A DNA stretch of 64,000 nt from Lytechinus pictus (Eukaryota; Echinodermata; Echinoidea; Temnopleuroida; Toxopneustidae), in assembly GCF_037042905.1 (NCBI RefSeq), contig NC_087250.1, forward strand, positions 496,001 through 560,000. Reading direction: 5' to 3'. Positions 29,861 through 41,460 of the stretch are shown here, in pieces. Position 1 is the first letter of the stretch; each line of letters starts with the position of its first letter. The notes beneath the pieces are model-generated. The model searched no databases and was not told the origin of the DNA. It worked only from the letters and a program-made list of their open reading frames with translations. A program made the translations under genes and the position numbers.

Positions 29861-30447
29861 ATGAAAATTGAGACACGCAAAATTGACATGCAAATCTGTC
29901 ATGAGTCACATTGTTTATCGGATTATTTTTTAGAGGCAATGATTTTTTCCTTATTTGAAATCTCACCTTCTTTCTATCATTTTTAGATACATGAATGTAA
30001 ATTCATCATCAACCTATAACATTATAATATAGATAAATAAGAATAGCAAACCCTGTTTCCATACAAACAAAAAGAAAATGGAAAAAAATCTCCATAAAAA
30101 AGAATGTAAGCTTTAAATGGCTTGCACTCTCTCTACAAAGCCATGCTAAAAACAGTGGATAAAAACACATTTAGTTTGTAGTCTATAAAGATCTAGTTTT
30201 TTTTCGTTCGTATGTGTCATAATACATATCATATCTCCATCTCATAATAGGAATCTAGGTTGTTATTCTTCTTTTCTTCGTGTAGATTTAGTTGTCATAC
30301 ATTTAAACTGGAAAGCGTCCATATTTTCTTTCTTTCTTCAAATGAAATTAAGTTAACGGGACACTTGCATTTATGTTTTAATGCACTTTAGGGAAATTAA
30401 GCTTCAAAATTAATGGGCCTTAAAAAGCTGGCTATGATGTTTAGGCT

Positions 30448-31197
30448 CTATTCCACAACCTTTCTCCATGCAGACTTTGAACCTTTCTCCCTCTTCTCGA
30501 AAATTACATCAATTCTAACCACACGGATCCTTGTAGATTGATTTTCTTCTTTTCTCAGCCTGTAGCCATATTTTTCCAATTCGAAACGGCGCTGTTTCAG
30601 TAGTGGTGGCAGGTAAACTACTATTCTAGAGTTGAGTCTGTTCTGAGCCATACCATGACGTTGTTTTTGTTGATACTGCTGCAATACCAGGTCTCTGTCG
30701 TACATGGAACCAAATCTAACGATTAGGGGGTCGGGTCCTCGCCGCTCTCCCTGGCCGATGATTTTACGTGGTAAACGATGAGTGTTAACGAAGAGCATAT
30801 TGCTTGCAATCTGTCTGGATATTCCCAAGCTTTCGATCAGTTCTCGAACCTTTTTCTCTGAATTCTCTCCTGCTTCATTCTGTACTCCAAGCAAATTTTG
30901 TTTCCTGTTATGGATTTCCATAGACAAGATTGCCTCTTTAAGTTCCTTTTCAACTATCTATCTTTTCATCTCAAGTTCGGGGATGGTTTTTTCGATTTCA
31001 CTTATCCTTGCAGACGAGTGTACCGTTTTAGCCCTGAGATCCTCAAGTCCACTGTTTAGTTCATTTATGTTTTTTTATGGCGGCTACGTTGGCACTAAGG
31101 GCGTCAAATCTCCCAACAATTGGTATTAGTTAGTTCCGCCATATCAGCTTTCGTCGCCGCCTCACATGCTTTACTACTTGTCGCCATTTATCGTTAG
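30448..31197 (-). pseudogene. Decayed L1-like LINE ORF1 protein
   Basis: The intact part (30448-30927, about 159 codons) resembles the RRM and C-terminal domains of L1-type ORF1 nucleic-acid chaperones: ELIESLGIS, NTHRLPRK, DPLIVRFGSMYDRD and RRFELEKYGYRLRKEE. Upstream on the same strand a coiled-coil-like piece (INELNSGLEDLRAK, RISEIEKTIPELEMKR) ends in TAG just before 30950. A probable true start ATGGCGACAAGTAG lies at 31197, joined to the rest only through frameshifts. No ORF2 follows downstream. ORF1 proteins bind the LINE RNA in the cytoplasmic particle; this copy cannot make a full protein. Confidence 0.7.
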
Positions 31198-31365
31198 AAT
31201 CCTGTGTTTCCTCAACAAATATGGTTCCTTTTTTGACGATGTATGAATACTTCCTTTTTTCATAATGTTTCGTAGATTTTCGTTGTCTATAAAACCATGG
31301 ATTAAGAGGATTTTGAAGGCTTTTGCTCAGCTTTCAAAATTGCCGCCCGCAGCCATGTCGTATCG

Positions 31366-31390
31366 TGACGTCATCTCTCTCGTGACGTCA
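31366..31390. promoter_or_regulatory. Pair of CRE-like TGACGTCA sites
   Basis: Two perfect TGACGTCA palindromes at 31366-31373 and 31383-31390, 17 bases apart, about 170 bases upstream of the ORF1 ATG at 31197 on the minus strand. This fits an internal promoter in a LINE 5' UTR, bound by CREB/ATF-type factors. Function is inferred. Confidence 0.45.
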
Positions 31391-32229
31391 CCCATTTTAT
31401 ATTGTTGCTTTTTTGTTGCTTCTTTTCTTAGGGGGTCGTGAATCACCTTCATGTTGGAGTGAAGAAATCATTGTTAGTCTTATTCTTTCTTTATATTGTT
31501 TTGTATATTTAACAAAAAAGTAAGTCCCCCTAAATAATCATGTTATAACTTGTGAACGAGATAAGTGTGAGACATAACATTTTGCAGGTGATTTTTTTAC
31601 ACTCATTGAGCAACTTCTGTGAAAAAAAAGAGATTGATATAAAGTTGTTGCATGCAAGAGTAATCATATATAAAAAGTTAAAGTTAATTTTTTTAGAAAG
31701 TCACAAGTCACGATGTCTTATCACACATCATTTAACCACTCCACAAAATATTTTGATAACGTATATTGGTTAAGTGTATAGTGAGAACATTTTTTTTGGT
31801 GACGTACATGTATAGTCTTCGGGATTTATGGTAACGCCCTCTATAATTTAAAACGTGTGAAAATCAGACTATGATACTGGCGCCCCGTCCTTATTTCTTG
31901 GACCCCTCGCAATTTTGAAATTTTGATTTGTACATAAATTCAACCTATCTTGAGAAATTGTTAGTAACGAATGCATTAGTGCAATATGAACAGTTTTTCA
32001 TGTTTTTCAGGTATGCTCGCTCAACCATTAAGTGTAAAAAGTGTGTGTGGTGATAGAGTGGTGGACGATAAAAACAACAACAATTGTTGTTCACATGTAA
32101 CATCACTTATCTTTGTCGTATTGTCAATAAGGATCTAAACTTCAAATGCCAATAACTTTCTTATTTTTTATTCAATATTTCTCAAACTTTCATTGATCTG
32201 TTTCTTTGATTTTTCTGTTTATGCACAAC
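31391..32229. other. No gene recognised
   Basis: AT-rich sequence. Short frames only; no recognisable product. Confidence 0.4.
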
Positions 32230-32551
32230 CATGGGCGGAAATCCCAGGGGGGACAAGGGGGACGTGTCCCCCCTACTCAAAATAGGGGGGACACAATATC
32301 AAATGTCCCCCTACTATTTCTGGTCTTTTATGATGGTAAGAAATTCATCATTCAAAATCGAAATAAAACATGTATTTTAGGACTAGATGACCTTACTTTT
32401 GGGATGATAACCTTTTTTTTTTTGCTTGTCAAATTTATTTTCGTCGAAAATGACCTGAAATTTGGGGTGATAACCTTTTTTTTTTTTTTATTGTCAAAAT
32501 TTCCAGCCCCTTGTCCCCCCCCCTACCTTTTGGGAGAGATTTCCGCCCCTG
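32230..32551. mobile_element. hAT-type MITE
   Basis: Left end CATGGGCGGAAATC and reverse-complemented right end CAGGGGCGGAAATC, flanked by TGCACAAC (32222-32229) and TGCACAAG (32552-32559), an 8-bp duplication with one mismatch. Just inside each end are G-runs and C-runs (GGGGGGACAAGGGGG, CCCCCCCTACC). The open frame spanning it is spurious. Confidence 0.85.
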
Positions 32552-32559
32552 TGCACAAG

Positions 32560-33889
32560 CAATCTTGTTTCAAGGGTTTCATTTTCCTTTAACAAAGCTG
32601 AGATGAGGCTTTGTTTTATTGGAGATTTTCGTTACTACTGCCAAAGATTTTTTTCCATGAAGCTCCGCACATGGCTTCAGAGTGAAACTATCCAAAAGGC
32701 GCGCACCAATAAACTCATTCGATGCGTAAGAGAATGGGGCCAAGTTCTTGAACATTCTTCTTATTTGCATAATTTTCCAATATTGTGTGCTCACTGAAGA
32801 ATTAGACATCGGGATATTTTGTTTTTAATAAAACTGTGCAAGAAGGTTTGTCACAGATATCCAAGTGCATTTAAAAGAAACCGTAAAAACAACTTTTCAA
32901 ATTCCACATGTTCATTGAATCGTGAATGTTCAATAAAATGCCCTAGAGTAATTGGAGCATGTCAGTTGGTCATGAACATAATAAAAAAAAGATTAAATTA
33001 AATGATTTCATTGCTCAAAATGAAACAATACTTGCCAAGGAAAGTTTAAAGTGGCATTTTTAAATTTTCATTAAATGTTCATTGAACCGTGAAATGATGA
33101 ATATTGTTGAAGATATTCTTCCTCAAAATAAATGTCATCATTTTTTTCGATTTTTTTTTAACCACTAGATATGTGCGAAAAATGCAATTTAGCTTATTTG
33201 GAGTCGTGCTTATTCAACCGTAAAATGTTGCGAAAAATATGTATTGTATTCTAGAAAGTACCCATTGCAAGCCTTCTGAACAATTAAGATTATAAAAATT
33301 AGGAATTATTTCCTTTAAATGTAACCATAGTCATGATATAAGCTTTGAGGCTTTTAAAAAGTGCCAATTTTGCCTTCTGGTGCTACTCACTAAAGCATGA
33401 CATAAAATGTGTCCGTAACATACACTCAGAGGATAGCCTATAAAAGTACAAGCTCATGCAAAATTATTTTCGAAACCGCTCCTGGTTCAGAAATTACTGT
33501 TGGCAAAGTTTCTTGCTTGTCACAATTTTCTGAACTTAATAACAAAAATGTCCCCTTGAATTCCAGATCCGCCCCTTCTGTGGGGTGCGTCAAAAATCGA
33601 CTTTGCTGGTACTCCGTTTCTCCTTTTACTGTAAGGTTGAGGGAAAATGAACAAAGAAGTATCATTGTTATTACTTACCCCGTATAAATGGATTAAAATA
33701 TTACTTTCTTCGAATTGATTATTATAGCAAGTAGGTTGCTGAAGTTACCAAAATTGAATCAGATTGTCTAGTTAAGATAAGTTACTACACCTGTCATTAC
33801 CTAAATGAATATCAATATACTAAGCGGCGCGGATAATATTAAGGGACAATGTAGATATCAACATGATTCTCCCGGATGTTACGTTTACA
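32560..33889. other. No gene recognised
   Basis: AT-rich DNA with several short frames on both strands (60-92 codons). None has recognisable domains. No repeat structure was found. Confidence 0.35.
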
Positions 33890-34810
33890 TTGGGGTAAGC
33901 CCGCTAGTCATAAGGGACGCTAGTCAAAAGGATCAGTATTTATAACGTGTAAATTTATATACACAAAGGTTCGCTAGTAATAAAATGGGAAGTGGGTCAC
34001 AATCATGAAATCATAAGGACCGTAAATCATGAGGTTCGATATTCATAATGCAAGATGGGGATCACCATTCATAAACGCAAGTGTCACTTGTAATAATAGA
34101 AGTGGGTTGCTAATAGGACGGTCGCCAGTCATAATAGGACAGGAGGGTGGCTAAAGTCATAATAGGCAAAGAGGGTTGCTAGTCAAAATAAGATGATAGG
34201 AGGTTGCCAGTCACAATAAGATAGGATGGTTAAAGTCATGATAGTAAAAGAGGGTCGCCAGTCATAAGATAATAGGAGGGTTGCCTGTCATAATGAGACA
34301 CGAGAGGCGCTAGTCATAGTGGTAGAAGAAGGTTGCTAGTCATAAGATAATAGAAAGGTTGCCTATACGGCAAAAGAGTCGCTCGTCATACGGTAAAAGA
34401 GTCGCTCGTCAGAGAAGAAGGGTGTTGCTAGTTATAATAGAAGACTTGCAACCCTCTTCTATTTATGACTAGCCACCCTTTTCTCTTATTGTGACCGGGA
34501 GAAATCTACTTTTATGAATAGCGACCTCCTCTATTACTATGACTGGCGACCCTCTTCTCCTATTATAATTAGCGACCCTCTTGCTATATTATGGCTGGAG
34601 ATTCTCTTATGATTAGTGACCCTCTTGTATTACGATTAGCGACCCATGTTAATATTGGACAATTTTCCTTGTAATAATTAGCGACCCCACCCCCTTTCTT
34701 GATTATGAATAGCTATCCTCGTCGTTGATTAACACTAGCAACCAATTTGAAGATTATGATATGGGTCATTATAACTATTGTGACTATTACGATTGGCGGG
34801 TGTTATAATT
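33890..34810. repeat. Hairpin minisatellite, ~20-28 bp units in inverted halves
   Basis: The left half (about 33895-34440) is made of units like GAGGGTTGCTAGTCATAATAG. From about 34445 the units appear in reverse complement (TATGACTGGCGACCCTCTTCT), so the two halves can fold on each other, with the turn near 34443. Units are degenerate. Non-coding. Confidence 0.8.
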
Positions 34811-34978
34811 GGCTGCTCTTACTTTTGTATTTACCTATTTTGTATAACTTATTTAATTTCAACGATCTATTAACAATTTCTTTTAATCATTTATATTCAT
34901 AATCTAAACTTGTGTGAGTTGTCCTTACCCCCGTTTTTCAACCCAAGATATATAAATATTTGTTTTCTCTGAATAAAT

Positions 34979-35059
34979 CTAATAACATGCAATAAATAAG
35001 GACTCGTGTGACGTCATCATATGCGAGCAGCTTCCCAACAACTCCATAAACTTCATTTC
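34979..35059 (-). CDS. Candidate terminal exon of the four-span membrane gene
   Basis: A reasonable acceptor (TTCCATGTCAG ending at 35060) opens a phase-0 frame of 26 codons ending in TAG at 34979-34981 (starts EMKFMELLGSC). Exon 5 ends in phase 0, so the join would be in frame. Support is only the splice site and the phase. No canonical AATAAA was found close downstream, and another last exon is possible. Confidence 0.3.
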   Translation of the reverse strand, partial: EMKFMELLGSCSHMMTSHESLFIACY

Positions 35060-35273
35060 CTGACATGGAACATTATGAAGGCAAATATTTTTTCTCATAG
35101 AAGGGGTAGATGTGTATGATGGCACAGCACAAATAAAAATCACTTTCACTTTTTTTTTTTTTTTTGGGGGGGGGAGAAAATAGCGTTTTGGGGAATTTAT
35201 ATCACACAACATATTAGGAGCCGCACGTTTCCTGGGAGTCTCTGTTTTGTATTATTCATAATGATCAACTTAC

Positions 35274-35405
35274 CACATTGACAGGTATTACACGTGTAGG
35301 CATTCCACAGCAAAGACCATTGCAACAAAATGCAGAACCCACAATACCTAGAACACATTCGATTAAACCAATAACTCCTAGGACTCCGTGGAGGATTACA
35401 GCTTC
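35274..35405 (-). CDS. Membrane gene exon 5 (fourth span)
   Basis: Acceptor TGTTTTTATCGATCAG, donor GTAAGTTG. It encodes 44 residues starting EAVILHGVLGVIGLIEC, a strongly hydrophobic span, followed by the cysteine-rich FCCNGLCCG and a short polar tail PTRVIPVNV. The glycine-rich span followed by clustered cysteines resembles the fourth span of MS4A proteins. It is 15 kb from exon 4, so an unrecognised exon between them cannot be excluded, although the phase is kept. Confidence 0.75.
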
Positions 35406-35604
35406 CTGATCGATAAAAACAAACAACTCTTTAACAATCTTAATGCCAAGATTTGCCTATTATTCAACATGATTTGATTTTTCTTTAATTAACTAGCCCG
35501 ATGATTATCATGATGATAATAATAATCATAATGGGTGTTGGTCAGTGTTAATAGTGGGGGATGAGTGACACAAATCTTGTTCTTTAAGGATTTTTTAAAG
35601 ATGT

Positions 35605-35860
35605 ATTTTAGGGGCGCCAGTGGCGTCTACATTTTTTTTTATTGAGACAGATACGGCATAAAGGGCAAAATCTTTATCTAAAAAAGCTACGAGCGAGCAA
35701 AGAAAGCGAGTAAAAAATTTGACATGTTTCAAACAAAAAGTTAAACTTTGTGGTAGATTTTGACTTGGTCGTGAAGGGCTTTGTGGGGTCCATGGCCCCC
35801 TATAGCCCACATCTGTATTTCGGCGGGGATGGGAAGGCGGAGTTACAAGTATGTTATGAC
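35605..35860. mobile_element. hAT-type element fragment
   Basis: CCAGTGGCGTCTACA near 35610 resembles a hAT CAGTGGCGT terminus. The following ACGGCATAAAGGGCAAAA, GCGAGCAAAGAAAGCGAG and GATTTTGACTTG words resemble the interior of the element at 3646-5207. The other end was not defined. Confidence 0.45.
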
Positions 35861-37682
35861 TAAATGAATAATGCATTATGACAATTAGTCATTTTGAAGG
35901 CTCTTGTCGGTTTTTATTGTTATTTCATTTCTAAACCCTCTTACGTTTTAAATATCCTTTCTTCTTATTTACGTCATGAACCGGGATAAATAACACAAAC
36001 ATAAAGTGAAATTGGAAAATTATGGGCACACCCCCACCCACTTGTATACAGAGAGGGGTAAATTAAAAATAAAGTAATGTTAGGTATAACACACAAACAT
36101 GAACATGTTATTCTATTTCATTCTTATTTTTCTTTATTTCTTCCTTCACTTGTTTTATTTCAGAAAAGAATGGTTTAATTCAATACTAATAAATATAAAA
36201 AATCGAGAAAAAAAAAAAATTATGGACGTCATCATGCATATATACGACTATCTATACTGCATCATCATGATCATAATAATATGGTATCCCCTCCTTATCA
36301 GGATTGAATCCAATTCAAGTAACATTAAGTTGCATTCTAATCGGCATTATAAATTATACAATAGAAAACATAAATGCGTATTTAAATTTTGTACACGAAA
36401 GAAGGCGTAAAACCCAGAAAGCAAGGGGCTTGTGTCGTCTGTGACACTGCATAAATAAACTACAGTGCGTATCGATAAAAAAGTTTACATTTTGAAAGTC
36501 TTGGGAATTTAAAAATATACAACGTGGAAATATTTTTTTACATATTTTCTAGGGCTTGCGTCTCGTCTATCAAATTAAAGTAAACATTTTTACAGAATGT
36601 TAAACTTTTCGTCAGTACTGGCAATTCTTGTAAAGCTCGCAGTAGTCGGTTTCCGCAGAAATTATCATTTTTAGAAAAAAATGCGAAAACAAGCTGACCA
36701 TGCGATACATTTCTTTTGCTTTTTTAGGAAATTGAAATAAAACAGATACGTTTGAACATTTTGTGACAACTTTCCCACCCAAATTACATTTTAACTAGGG
36801 AAGCACAATATTTGCCTTTTTGTGCCAGGTGGATCTGTGAGGACATAAATGAACGTAAAAAAGTATATTTCAGACATTTCGAGCATTTTTAAAAAGTTTT
36901 TATCACTTCATATTTTCATTTTAATACCTGTTTCTCTTCACTTTTTTCAAGTTTGACGATAATCAACAGAAGGAAAATGAAGCCTTAGCCATTTCATATG
37001 AATCACTGTTCCATGTAAAGCAGATATCATTATGATGGCCTCAGTGTGTGGGGAGGGGGTGGGGGCGTAATGGCGCTCTATTAAGTGTTTTGGGCGAGGA
37101 AACAAGCTAGTTAAAAAGGTAAAAGATACCTTCAAATCAATCTTCCAAGCTTAAGTCCGTCTACTTTTATTCATATAATGATTTTCAAGCCAATTCTGCA
37201 CTTCGGGATTTTTTATACAAATTAACAGTGAAAAGGGAAGAGTTCCTTTTGCGAAAGCCACCCAAACTTGAAAATAAAAAATATGGAGATGGTTTAAAGT
37301 AATATATCTAGCCGTAATATAGAACATAGATGACGGGAGAGTGGAAATACATCCCAAAATATGACTTTATTCCGTGAAATTTTCGAGCAGGATCAAGGGC
37401 GTGTAATTGTCCATAAAGTCATAGACATCGGTTTCAGACAGAGTCTGAAAGGCTAGATTAGTCGAAGTATTGGCTCAAAATTGCTAGAAAACCTTTTCGA
37501 TATCAGCGCTCCTGGCTGGCATAGCGGGAAGAATCTTAACTGCAGTTACATTGACTCCTAACTAGAGTAACAATTACTAAGAAAAAAAAATGAACCCTAT
37601 AGGGATGTCGAAATTAATCCGGAGTACTTTTAGATTAGGAGTGCAGTTTTGAACCCAAAGGGTGGAAAAAATGAACCCTAAC
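35861..37682. other. Intron sequence with a mariner-like terminus
   Basis: At 36461 TA is followed by CAGTGCGTAT, like the end of the element at 56281. The matching right end was not found. The rest is AT-rich, with small plus- and minus-strand frames that I do not support as coding. Confidence 0.4.
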
Positions 37683-39638
37683 CAGGGGCCTATTTCATAA
37701 AGGTACAGCGTCAGCGTCAAGTCCCAAAACAGCGTCAAATTTTCACCTGCAGCGTCAAATTAAATATTAGACGCTGCAGCGCATTTCATAAAAGGTTGAC
37801 GCTCCAGTAGGAGCGTCAACTTTTTACTGGAGCGACAAGTATGGTTACTGGAGCGTCAAATAGGGTTAAATATTTGACGCTGGTCATGGGGGAGCGTCAA
37901 GTTGACACTGTAAAGGGTTTTTCATTGTTAAGAATGGTGTACGTTGTGCTCAGGCATGCCCAAAGGGCTCTTACAAGAGAACAGATATTTAGAGCAATGT
38001 CTGTGATAATGCTAATAAAGAAAATATTAATGTAATGCTTTCTAGTAGAAATGCTGTTTCTTTTTTTTGTTCTACCTACCCCCCCCCCCCCCCAAAAAAA
38101 AAAGGTTAACAAATTCCTCCGAAACAGCAAATTTGTCAGTCTTTCCCAGGGCAGGCAAAGGGAAAAAAGGGAGGTTATATAGACAGACTTAAAAAAAAAA
38201 AAGTAATTTTTTTTTTCTTGTGGGAAAAAATAGAGGAAGGTTGATCTATTATGTGGAAGTGTTTAATTCAAGGCCTAAATTAAAAAAGCCCTAGGCCATA
38301 AAAAAGGTTACACTTCGTAATTCCGAAGGTCCGTAATTCCGAAACACGTAAATTGCCTATACCTCGATGTTCGTTAATCCGAACATTTGTGGCGTTATTC
38401 CGAAGGTTCGACAATCCGAAAACGAAATAAGGTTTGATGTTCCGAAGGTTCGTTAATCCAAGAACGAAATAAGGTTCGTTGTTCCGAAGGTTCGTTAATC
38501 CGAAAACGAAATAAGGTTCGTTAGACCGAAAACGAATTAACGTTCGTTAACCATTTTGTTTTCGGATTAACGAACCTTCGGAATTACAAACCTCACTTCG
38601 TTTTCGGACTAACGAACCTTCGGAATAATGAAGCTTCGGAATTACGAATGTATGCGATAAAAAAATGATTGCTTTTTTTTTCTGTTTTTTACTTTCTCAA
38701 AAAAAAAAGTTGTGGCCATGGCATTGTTGAATCCATTTACTGAATGGTTATCCACCGTTGAAACCGATAACTTAAAAATTATTTCCATTTTGAACAAAAA
38801 TAATCTTTTAAGGTCATTTTCGATGTTTCATGCGTAATTAGAGCCTACAAATTTACTTGCTTCAGGGTGATCATACAGCACTGCACCAGCAGTGGGCCGC
38901 CGCCTGCCTTGTTGTTGATACAACCTTGCATTACCGACACAAATAGTCAAGTGTGGGACTGGGATTAAACTTGTACGGTAGAAAATTGTTGAAGGTGAAA
39001 TTTCGACCGGCAATAATGATGCATTTTCACTTCTTTCAAAATAATTTTTCCATGGCATAGGGCTAAAATACATAAATTCTCTGAAAACTTACACAATGGA
39101 AAAACAATGCTATGTCATCCTATGAAAAATTAATATTTTCTTCTTACTCTCTTCTAGAATTGCAAGCCATCACCATAGAACAATCACTCTGCTTCAACGG
39201 CTAGTCTTATGGTGCAGACCCTGTTTGCAGCTGCTAAATAATAATTTCGCTCCCGAAAAAATTAACAAGCAAAAAAAAAAAAAATTATCTTTCAATTTTT
39301 TCTTCTAATTTTGCTTCTCAAAGGGGGGGGGGGGACAGGCCGGCTGTGCCCCCCCCCCCCCCCCCCCGGATCCGGCAGTGCTTTCTACCTAAACTTGTGA
39401 CTTGAATTGAAAACAAAAAACTGGAGAGAAAGGGGATTTCCCCCTAATCAGCCTCGTACATGACTATTCAAATAATTCGCTGGAAAGTCAGCTTGACTTT
39501 CCAGCGAATGTGCTTTTATGAAATGCAAAGTTGCTAGCATAGCAAATTGCTAGCATAGCAAGTGAAAGCTGCTATTCTACCAGAGTTGCTATCATAGCAA
39601 CTTGCTATGATAGCAACTCTTTATGAAATAGGCCCCTG
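37683..39638. mobile_element. Element with 20-bp perfect inverted termini
   Basis: Starts CAGGGGCCTATTTCATAAAG and ends with its exact reverse complement at 39638. Subterminal repeats differ at the two ends: AGCGTCAA / GACGCTCC words at 37709-37910 and TTGCTAGCATAGCAA / TTGCTATCATAGCAA words at 39530-39615. A TTCCGAA minisatellite (38305-38660) and poly-C runs (about 38080-38094 and 39348-39367) lie inside. No transposase frame. No clear target duplication. Confidence 0.65.
38305..38660. repeat. GGTTCGTTAATCCGAAAACG minisatellite with inverted end
   Basis: Degenerate units of about 25-30 bases such as AAGGTTCGTTAATCCGAAAA. The final part is inverted (ACGAACCTTCGGAAT), so both ends read TTCGTAATTCCGAAG outward. 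A second, incomplete array lies at 53567-53800. Confidence 0.75.
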
Positions 39639-40619
39639 GTGTCCAATTATTTAACCATTGTGGTGCTGCTATTGCATCAACATCTAGGGTTTCAATTTTG
39701 AACCTTTATTTCTTAGTGTGTAGCGATTCTCATGATATCTCTAGCCACGCGGAGTTTCGGGGTCATAGTCGATTTGACATTTTCCGAACCTAGAAATTTT
39801 CTTTCCGATGAAGTCTTTTTCTTGATTCGTGTTCCTATGGGGTCCTAGAACAAATTCAGCTTGGTCGCCCAAAGTTGCCGTTTGGGCAATTTTGCTAATT
39901 TGTATAAAATTTAATCCAAAATGGCCGCCACATGCCATCTTAAAAACTTTTGAAACCCTTACCCCAAAATGATGAGGAATAACTCCTTTTATGGGTTTAG
40001 GAGTGTGTAGAATCCATTACCATTATTATTTTTTGCAATATAAGGTCATCTTCATGTCAAATCCAAGATGGCCGCCGGATGCCATCTTGAAAAATTGAAT
40101 TTGAACCCCTTGCCCCAGAATGATGAGTAATATCTTTGTTATGGGGTTTTGGGGTGCGTAGAAGCTCTTTCTGTTATCTATTTTGCAATATAAGGTCATC
40201 TTCAGGTCAAATCCAAGATGGCCGCCAGATGACGCCATCTTGAAATATTAACTTTGAACCCTTTGCCCCAGAATCATGAATAATAACTCTATTCGTGAGT
40301 CATTTGGTATGTTGATTCAATTTCTGATGTAATTTTGCAATAAAGGATAATCTTCAGATCAAATCCAAGATGGGCCGCCAAACGCCATCTTGAAAAATTA
40401 CTTTCCGGGGCTTATAGTGTAAGAGCTTATGTAAAGGGATTTTAGTGAGAATACTACTTTCTTTTAGTAATTCTCAATTTTTAGTTCAATGGGAAGTCAG
40501 ATCTGAGATGTTGTCAGACATTAACTGCGCACCTTTCTTTTAATGTCCATCAAGACTTTTGTACTGAATAGGCTTTTAAAGTCTTTTTGAATTTGGAAGT
40601 GTTTTCTCCATATTTTTCC

Positions 40620-41460
40620 TATATCAAAGTGTCCAATGATCGGTAGGCATCATTTAGTCTCAAAAGACGATGGTGTAGCGCGCTAGGAATTACATTTTCG
40701 AGAGTAGCTGTAGAGCTCCGATCTAGAGTGGCAGTCTCTAAAGCAAATTTGTACAGATGAAGGAGGATGGCGCTGAGACAGGTTCAGATAGAGATGCTGC
40801 CCTAGCCTTCCTCCTTGGTCTTTGGTCTGCCAATGTAGCATTCCGATTTTCGACGTCTTGACCCCTGTACTTAGTAGCTCTTCATAGATGGCGACTATCA
40901 TCTACATCTTCGCAAGTGTTAGTGTTTATGCCGGCGAGTTTTATGTCAAGTTTGCAAGTGTGTTTATAACGGAGATGTGATCTACCAGGAGACCAAGACA
41001 CAGATCCCCCTACATTGGCGAATCCCTTCTAGGATTTGCCAAAGTTTCATGCGGCGAATACGCCCCAACCACTTGAGGCACCTTTGACTAAGGAGCGAGA
41101 ATATACTGGGGATGCTAGCATGCACGTACGCTGAAGGGCCTTATATTTTTTACCCTGTCCTGTCATTTAATGTGCAGGATACGTCCGAGGCAGCTGACAT
41201 CATGACATGGAAGGTGTTTAGCCGCTTTTCTTGATCGGCGTACGTTTTCCAGGACTTATTTCCGTTCAGGAGCTTGGCCATGGCTGTGACTGATTTTCCA
41301 ATCCTGGTGCTTATATCCTTGTCCAGTGAAAAGGAACTGGAGACAGATAGTCAATACAAGGTAGGTGAGGAGTCCACCACAATACAGGCGAGTGCGTGAT
41401 GTTGATAGAGCTATCTATAGAGGACAGTCAGTGTCTTGAGTCGATCAGGAATTATGTCTT
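40620..41460 (-). pseudogene. C-terminal remnant of an old LINE
   Basis: Translation in mixed frames of the minus strand recovers words typical of the end of some LINE reverse transcriptases: HGQAPERK, VLENVRRS, KAAKHLPCHDVS, GRILHIK, a GRSHLRYKHTCKLDIKLAGI-like stretch and DDSRHLWR. Many stops and frameshifts are present. It appears to be the 3' half of the remnant at 44890-45330. Confidence 0.6.

Larger units (their letters stand above)
26824..30155. repeat. Tandem ~0.5-kb repeat with nested insertions
   Basis: The anchor CCATGCTTAAAACAGTGGAT recurs at about 26826, 27387, 27859, 28021 and 30143, with intervals of about 561, 472, 162 and 2,122 bases. The unit contains TTATCTTCTCTAGTCAGAAG, AGTATAAAACTGACC and TTTCTGAACATG words. 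Subtracting the LINE (about 1.1 kb) and the Penelope-like insertion with its duplication (453 bases) from the last interval gives about 560, so the last unit is full-length but split twice. The minus-strand frames of about 90 codons in two units are repeats of each other and are not supported as genes. Confidence 0.7.

Noticed and set aside
32206..32592. 128-codon plus-strand frame
   Set aside because: It spans a hAT-type MITE including its inverted ends and poly-T tracts.
36099..36410. 103-codon plus-strand frame
   Set aside because: AT-driven composition with no recognised domain; not supported as a gene.
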